A stretch of DNA of 8,367 nt from an uncultured Nocardiaceae bacterium (lineage in GTDB: Bacteria > Actinomycetota > Actinomycetes > Mycobacteriales > Mycobacteriaceae). Within the stretch, counting starts at the first letter, position 1. Every line of letters starts with the position of its first letter. The position numbers and the translations under genes are program-made. Below, one piece after another: positions 3,368-8,367 of the stretch. The stretch is from NCBI GenBank assembly GCA_936936565.1, contig CAKZIX010000127.1:1-8367 (forward strand), written 5' to 3'. The notes under the pieces were generated by a model that saw only the letters and a program-made list of their open reading frames with translations, was not told the origin of the DNA and searched no databases.

Positions 3368-6300
3368 GTGACCATCAACGACAGCGCACCCGTCCGGGGC
3401 GCCCAGTCTCAGCTGCCCTTGATCGACCGGTTTCTCGCCGGTGAGCCGTATGCCCTGGCGTTCGGCGGCCAGGGTGCGTCGTGGTTCGACGCGCTCGGCG
3501 AAATTACTCGCGACAACGGACTGGAAGCCGAAATCGGTGACCTCGTGGACGCCGCGGCCCGCATCACCGCGCCGGTGCAGGCCCAGCTGCTGGTGGTGTG
3601 CCCGACGGGCTTCGAACCGTCGGCCTGGCTGCTGGAAGCGGAACTCGTCGACCCCGACGACGCGGACAACTCGATCGTGCCCACCCCCGACGAGCTGAAC
3701 TCGAGTGCGGTCTCGGTGCCGGGTCTGGTGCTGACCCAGCTCGCTGCGATCCGGGCGCTGAAGCTGGCCGGCCTCGACGCCTCGATCACCCCGCCGATCG
3801 CGGTGATCGGCCACTCGCAGGGCCGCGTCGCGGCGCAGGCGATCCTGGACAACGGGGCCACCGACGTCGAACTGCTCGCGCTCGCTCGCCTCGCCGGTGC
3901 TGCGATGACAGCCGTGGCCCGCCGCCGCGGCCTGCTCGGATACGCGGGCCGCTCGCCCATGCTCTCGGTTTCCGGCGTCGATCCGGTCCGCGTGCGGGAG
4001 ATCGTCGACGAGGTCGCCTGCGCAACCGCCGCCGACACCGCGCCCTTCCTCGGGATCGTCAACGGTCGTCGCCGGGTGGTCGTCTCCGGTGCGCCCGACC
4101 AGCTGGACCTGTTCCGCGCACGCTGTGAGCAGATCGCCGCCGCCGAAGCCAAGGATCGCGAGGCCAAGCGGCGCGGCGGTGCGGTGTTCACCCCGACCTT
4201 CGACGAACTGCCCATCGAGGTCGGGTTCCACCACCCGGTGCTGGCCGAAGCCGTCGAGCTGGTGGAGGCGTGGGCCGCTGCCTGCGGCCTCGACATCGAG
4301 CTGGCCGGCCGCCTCACGCACGAGTCGTTCGTCGCACCGGTGCACTGGGTCGAGGTCGTCGAGACCGCATTGGCCGCGGGCCCGGCGTGGATCGTCGACA
4401 TGGGCCCCGGCGACCAGCTCACCCGGCTGACGGCGAGTGTGGTGCGCGGCACCGGCGTCGGCGTGGTGCCGGGCGCCACGCGCGACGGGCAGCGCAACCT
4501 GCTCACCCCGGGCGCCGCCCCGGAGATCGCGCCGGCCTGGCGCGAATTCGCGCCGCAGCCGGTCGAGTTGTCCGACGGGCGCGTGGTCGTCGAAACCGCG
4601 TTCACCCGGCTCACCGGCCGCTCGCCGATCCTGCTCGCCGGCATGACGCCGACCACGGTCGACGCGACGATCGTGGCGGCGGCCGCCAACGCCGGCCACT
4701 GGGCGGAACTGGCGGGCGGTGGCCAGGTCACCGAACAGATCTTCACCGACCGCATCGCCGAGTTGCAGACGCTGCTCGAGCCCGGTCGGGCCGTCCAGTT
4801 CAATTCGCTGTTCCTGGATCCGTATCTGTGGAAGCTGCAGTTGGGTAGCAAGCGCCTGGTGCAGAAGGCGCGCGCGGCGGGCGCACCGATCGACGGCGTC
4901 ATCGTCACCGCAGGCATTCCCGAACTGGAGGAGGCGGTCGCGCTGATCGCCGAGCTCACCGAGGCCGGGATCAGCCATGTGGCGTTCAAGCCGGGCACGG
5001 TCGCGCAGATTCGCGCCGTCATCCGGATCGCCGCCGAAGTGCCGGACTATCCGGTGATCGTGCACATCGAGGGCGGCCGCGCCGGTGGCCACCACTCGTG
5101 GGAGGACCTCGACGACCTGCTGCTGGCCACCTATGCGGAGCTGCGCGCCCGCCGCAACCTGGTGGTGTGTGTCGGCGGCGGCATCGGCACCCCGCAGCGT
5201 GCCGCCGAATACCTCACCGGGAGTTGGGCTTCCGCATACGGCTACCCGGTCATGCCGCTCGACGGGGTGCTGGTGGGCACCGCCGCGATGGCCACGCTGG
5301 AAGCCACCACGGCGCCTGCGGTCAAGCAGTTGCTGGTGGACACCCCGGGCACTCCGGACTGGGTGGGCGCCGGCACTGCGAGCGGCGGAATGGCTTCGGG
5401 CCGCTCGCAATTGGGCGCCGACATCCACGAGATCGACAACGCCGCATCCCGCTGCGGGCGGCTGCTGGACGAGGTGGCCGGCGACGCCGACGCGGTGGCG
5501 CAGCGCCGCGCCGAGATCATCGCCGCGCTCGACGGCACCGCCAAGCCCTACTTCGGTGACCTCGCCACCATGACCTACCACCAGTGGCTGCGCCGCTACA
5601 TCCAGCTCGCCGGGCCGGTCGGCTACGAGGCCTGGCTCGACATCACCTGGGCCACGCGCTTTCGCGACATGCTGCAGCGGGCCGAGGCCCGGCTGCACGC
5701 CGCCGACCAGGGCGAGATCCCGACGTTGTTCGCCGAAGCGGGGGCCGTCGACCTGCCCGAGCAGGCGCTCGTCGCGCTCACCCGCGCCTACCCAGCGGCC
5801 ACCACGACCCTGCTGCACCCCGCCGACGTGGCGTTCTTCGTCGATCTGTGCAAGACGCCGGGCAAGCCGGTGAACTTCGTGCCGGTGGTCGACGGCGACG
5901 TGCGGCGCTGGTGGCGCTCGGACTCGCTGTGGCAGGCCCACGATCCGCGCTACTCCGCCGATCAGGTCTGCATCATCCCGGGAACCGTTGCAGTGGCAGG
6001 CATTACGCGTGTCGACGAACCTGTCGGCGAGCTGCTCGACCGGTTCGAGAAGGCCACCGCCGACGACCTGCAGCGCGCGGGGGTCACCCCGTTGCCGGTG
6101 CCGGGTCGGCGCCGCAGCGCCGCAGGCCCGATCGGTCTGGTGCTCGGTGCGCCCGACGTGCGCTGGGCCGGCCGCACGGTACCGAATCCGGTGCACCGCC
6201 TCGGCGCTCCCGACTCCTGGGTGGTGTCGGAAAGCCAAGCCACGCATGCCTCTTCGGGTGCCACGCTGACCGAGGTGGATGCCGAGCGGGTGCTGCTGCG

Positions 6301-8367
6301 GGTGCCGCTGCGCACCGACGCGCGGGGCACACACGCGCTCACGGTGCGGATCTCGGTGCCCGCTACCGTGCGCGACGGCGGCGCGCCACTGGTCACGCAG
6401 GCCGACGCCGAGGCCGCGATGTCGGCACTGCTGGGCGTCGCCGCCGGCGGCGAACTGCCCGAGACCGAGCGCAACGCCAACGGAAACGTCTCGGCGCGTA
6501 TCGATTTGGTGTGGCAGCCGGACCTGGTTGCCGACCACGCCGGGGTCACCGCCGCCGGCTTGCCGCGCTCGCTCGGTGCCGTCGGCACGAAGGTGCCCGA
6601 CGTACTGGTGGGCGCCTGCTGGCCGGCCGTGTTCGCCGCGATCGGCGGTGCCCGCACGTCCGAGGGCATCGGTGTGATCGAGGGCATGCTGGATCTGGTG
6701 CACCTGGACCACCAGGTGCAGCTGGTCCACAAGTTGCCGTCGAAGACAAGCATTCTGGTCGTGCGCGCCGAGGCCACCGAGGTCGTCGACACCGAGTACG
6801 GCCGAGTCGTCGAGGTGCGCGTCGAGGTTCGCACCATGCGCGAGGAACTGCAGGCGCCCGTGCTGGCATTGCTCACCGAACGTTTCGCCATCCGCGGCCG
6901 CAACGGGGCCGCCGCGCTGGCCGATCCGCCGCGCGCCGCAGGCACCCTGTCCGAAGCCGCCGCCGAGACGCCGCGGCGCCGGCGCCGCGATGCGGTCGTC
7001 ACCGCCCCGCGCACCATGGCTGCCTTCGCGCAGGTGTCCGGCGACCACAACCCGATCCATACCTCGGTCGCGGCCGCTCGGCTGGCCGGACTCGGCACGC
7101 CGATTGTGCACGGCATGTGGCTGTCCGCAGCGGCCCAGCAGGTGGTCACCGCCACCGAAGCGGGCGCCCCGGCCCCCGCGCGCCGATTGACCGCATGGAC
7201 GACACGTTTCATGGGCATGGTGCGCCCGGCCGCCAAGGTGGACGTGCGCGTGGATCGCGTCGGCATCGATTGCGGCGACGAACTCGTCGAGGTGAGCTGC
7301 CGCGTCGACGGCGACCTGGTGATGGTCGCGACCGGCCGTACGGCGGCGCCGACGACGGTGTACGCGTTCCCCGGCCAGGGCATCCAGCGCAAAGGCATGG
7401 GCCTGGACGCGCGGGCCCGCTCGAAGGCGGCCAAGGAGATCTGGGACCGGGCCGACAAGCACACCCGCAAGGCGCTCGGCTTCTCGATCCTGGCGGTGGT
7501 GCGCGACAACCCGACGGTGCTCACCGCGCGCGGCGTCGAGTATCGCCACCCCGAAGGCGTCCTGCACCTGACTCAGTTCACGCAGGTCGCGATGGCGACC
7601 CTGGGCGTGGCCCAGGTCGCCGAGCTGCGCGAGGCCGGCGCCTTCGTCGAAAATGCTTATCTCGCCGGGCATTCCGTCGGCGAGTACAACGCGCTCGCCG
7701 CAGTGGCCGGAGTGCTGCCGCTCGAGGCAGTGCTCGAGGTGGTGTTCCAGCGCGGGTCCGCGATGCATGCCTTGGTGCCCCGAGATGCCAAGGGCCGCAG
7801 CGATTACCGGATGGCTGCGATCCGCCCGTCGCAGATCGGCCTGCCCGACGACGAGGTGGTCGACTTCGTCGCGGGCATCGGCGCGCAGACCGGAGAGTTC
7901 CTGCAGGTTGTCAACCTGAACCTGCGTGGCGCGCAGTACGCGATCGCCGGCACGGTGGCCGGACTGGACGCGCTGGAGAGCGAGATCGAGCGCCGCCGTG
8001 CGGAATTCGGCGGCAAGCGCGCGTTCATCCTGGTGCCCGGCATCGACGTGCCCTTCCACTCGGCGGTGCTGCGCAAGGGCGTGCCGGACTTCCGGGCCAA
8101 GCTCGAGCAGTTGCTGCCCACCGACCTGCACCCGGAAGTGCTTGTCGGGCGCTACATTCCGAACCTGGTGCCGCGGCCGTTCACGTTGGAGCGTGAGTTC
8201 GTCGCCGAGATCGCCGCCTTGGTCCCGTCCGAGCCGCTGAATGCGGTACTGGCGGAGTGGGATTCGTGGGCGACGCGGCCGGTGGCGCTGTGCCGGGTGG
8301 TGCTGATCGAGCTGCTGGCCTGGCAGTTCGCCAGCCCGGTGCGCTGGATCGAGACCCAGGACCTGCT
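3368..8367 (+). CDS. fas: type I fatty acid synthase (bacterial FAS I), N-terminal 1666 codons
   Basis: This is the start of the giant cytoplasmic FAS I of mycolic-acid actinomycetes (M. tuberculosis Fas has about 3069 residues). It makes C16-C26 acyl-CoAs de novo. Domain order is the bacterial one. The acetyltransferase domain lies at about residues 20-400, with nucleophile Ser150 in GHSQG. The FMN-dependent enoyl reductase begins at about 410, with LLAGMTPTT around 426, GGRAGGHHSWED at 569-580 and VGGGIGTP at 602-609. A linker with the KPVNFVPVVDGDVRRWW block follows. The hot-dog dehydratase has SGDHNPIH ending at His1231 and GTPIVHGMW near 1250. The malonyl/palmitoyl transferase begins at about 1332 (YAFPGQG), with Ser1436 in GHSVGEY and the catalytic His1564 in VPFHS. 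No frameshift is seen; ACP, KR and KS lie beyond the window. The GTG at 3368 is chosen because VTINDS resembles the family's MTI start and GAGAGGA lies about 9 bases upstream. Two ATGAGG...CCTCAT palindromes and a strong promoter precede it. Confidence 0.97.
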   Translation, partial: MTINDSAPVRGAQSQLPLIDRFLAGEPYALAFGGQGASWFDALGEITRDNGLEAEIGDLVDAAARITAPVQAQLLVVCPTGFEPSAWLLEAELVDPDDADNSIVPTPDELNSSAVSVPGLVLTQLAAIRALKLAGLDASITPPIAVIGHSQGRVAAQAILDNGATDVELLALARLAGAAMTAVARRRGLLGYAGRSPMLSVSGVDPVRVREIVDEVACATAADTAPFLGIVNGRRRVVVSGAPDQLDLFRARCEQIAAAEAKDREAKRRGGAVFTPTFDELPIEVGFHHPVLAEAVELVEAWAAACGLDIELAGRLTHESFVAPVHWVEVVETALAAGPAWIVDMGPGDQLTRLTASVVRGTGVGVVPGATRDGQRNLLTPGAAPEIAPAWREFAPQPVELSDGRVVVETAFTRLTGRSPILLAGMTPTTVDATIVAAAANAGHWAELAGGGQVTEQIFTDRIAELQTLLEPGRAVQFNSLFLDPYLWKLQLGSKRLVQKARAAGAPIDGVIVTAGIPELEEAVALIAELTEAGISHVAFKPGTVAQIRAVIRIAAEVPDYPVIVHIEGGRAGGHHSWEDLDDLLLATYAELRARRNLVVCVGGGIGTPQRAAEYLTGSWASAYGYPVMPLDGVLVGTAAMATLEATTAPAVKQLLVDTPGTPDWVGAGTASGGMASGRSQLGADIHEIDNAASRCGRLLDEVAGDADAVAQRRAEIIAALDGTAKPYFGDLATMTYHQWLRRYIQLAGPVGYEAWLDITWATRFRDMLQRAEARLHAADQGEIPTLFAEAGAVDLPEQALVALTRAYPAATTTLLHPADVAFFVDLCKTPGKPVNFVPVVDGDVRRWWRSDSLWQAHDPRYSADQVCIIPGTVAVAGITRVDEPVGELLDRFEKATADDLQRAGVTPLPVPGRRRSAAGPIGLVLGAPDVRWAGRTVPNPVHRLGAPDSWVVSESQATHASSGATLTEVDAERVLLRVPLRTDARGTHALTVRISVPATVRDGGAPLVTQADAEAAMSALLGVAAGGELPETERNANGNVSARIDLVWQPDLVADHAGVTAAGLPRSLGAVGTKVPDVLVGACWPAVFAAIGGARTSEGIGVIEGMLDLVHLDHQVQLVHKLPSKTSILVVRAEATEVVDTEYGRVVEVRVEVRTMREELQAPVLALLTERFAIRGRNGAAALADPPRAAGTLSEAAAETPRRRRRDAVVTAPRTMAAFAQVSGDHNPIHTSVAAARLAGLGTPIVHGMWLSAAAQQVVTATEAGAPAPARRLTAWTTRFMGMVRPAAKVDVRVDRVGIDCGDELVEVSCRVDGDLVMVATGRTAAPTTVYAFPGQGIQRKGMGLDARARSKAAKEIWDRADKHTRKALGFSILAVVRDNPTVLTARGVEYRHPEGVLHLTQFTQVAMATLGVAQVAELREAGAFVENAYLAGHSVGEYNALAAVAGVLPLEAVLEVVFQRGSAMHALVPRDAKGRSDYRMAAIRPSQIGLPDDEVVDFVAGIGAQTGEFLQVVNLNLRGAQYAIAGTVAGLDALESEIERRRAEFGGKRAFILVPGIDVPFHSAVLRKGVPDFRAKLEQLLPTDLHPEVLVGRYIPNLVPRPFTLEREFVAEIAALVPSEPLNAVLAEWDSWATRPVALCRVVLIELLAWQFASPVRWIETQDL

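Noticed and set aside
3278..8131. An open frame of 1617 codons on the minus strand opposite fas
   Set aside because: It is a mirror of high-GC codon bias in fas. Its sequence is rich in His, Arg, Gln and Gly with no family resemblance, while the opposite strand encodes an unmistakable FAS I.
1..8367. CRISPR array, insertion sequence, prophage or defence island
   Set aside because: No regularly spaced repeats, transposase motifs, terminal inverted repeats or recognisable defence domains were seen on either strand.

Overview
The body of this window, from about position 1573 to the end, reads as one continuous piece of a high-GC actinomycete of the mycolic-acid group. A Nocardiaceae origin (Nocardia-like) is my best guess. 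The support is a bacterial type I fatty acid synthase, a secreted Rpf (resuscitation-promoting factor) next to it, GTG starts, and strong G/C preference at third codon positions. The first ~1570 bases look like a contig end assembled from unrelated pieces. They begin with 30 bases of Illumina sequencing adapter.

Layout. 1-30: adapter sequence. 31-618 (minus strand): 5' part of a TerC-family membrane protein, its leader that matches a yybP-ykoY (manganese) riboswitch, and a candidate promoter. 689-1402 (minus): one open frame that is a patchwork. It holds the N-terminus of actinobacterial glycogen synthase GlgA, then the PLP-lysine region of selenocysteine synthase SelA, then a short coiled-coil tail of unknown origin. 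1403-1572: a short stretch I cannot identify. 1573-1826 (minus): N-terminal 84 codons of a leucine-carboxyl-methyltransferase-like SAM methyltransferase, cut exactly where its SAM-binding motif should begin. 1918-1999 (minus): tRNA-Leu(UAG). 2000-2399: a gene-free region with two perfect palindromic elements and a potentially structured leader. 2400-2924 (plus): a secreted Rpf-domain muralytic enzyme, followed by a long terminator-like hairpin. 3003-3367: a rich regulatory region with tandem repeats, a near-consensus promoter and a perfect palindrome at the expected transcription start. 3368-8367 (plus): the first 1666 codons of fas, the giant fatty acid synthase I. AT, ER, DH and most of the MPT domain are present before the window ends.

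How the genes relate. Rpf remodels peptidoglycan during growth or resuscitation. FAS I makes the acyl chains for membrane lipids and, in mycolic-acid bacteria, mycolate precursors. They sit in the same direction, but a hairpin separates them and fas has its own promoter, so they are probably separate transcription units. The fas operator-like repeats are the most interesting native regulatory signal. The apparent GlgA-SelA fusion is most likely an assembly or amplification chimera and not a new enzyme. I found no CRISPR array, insertion sequence or undescribed defence system.
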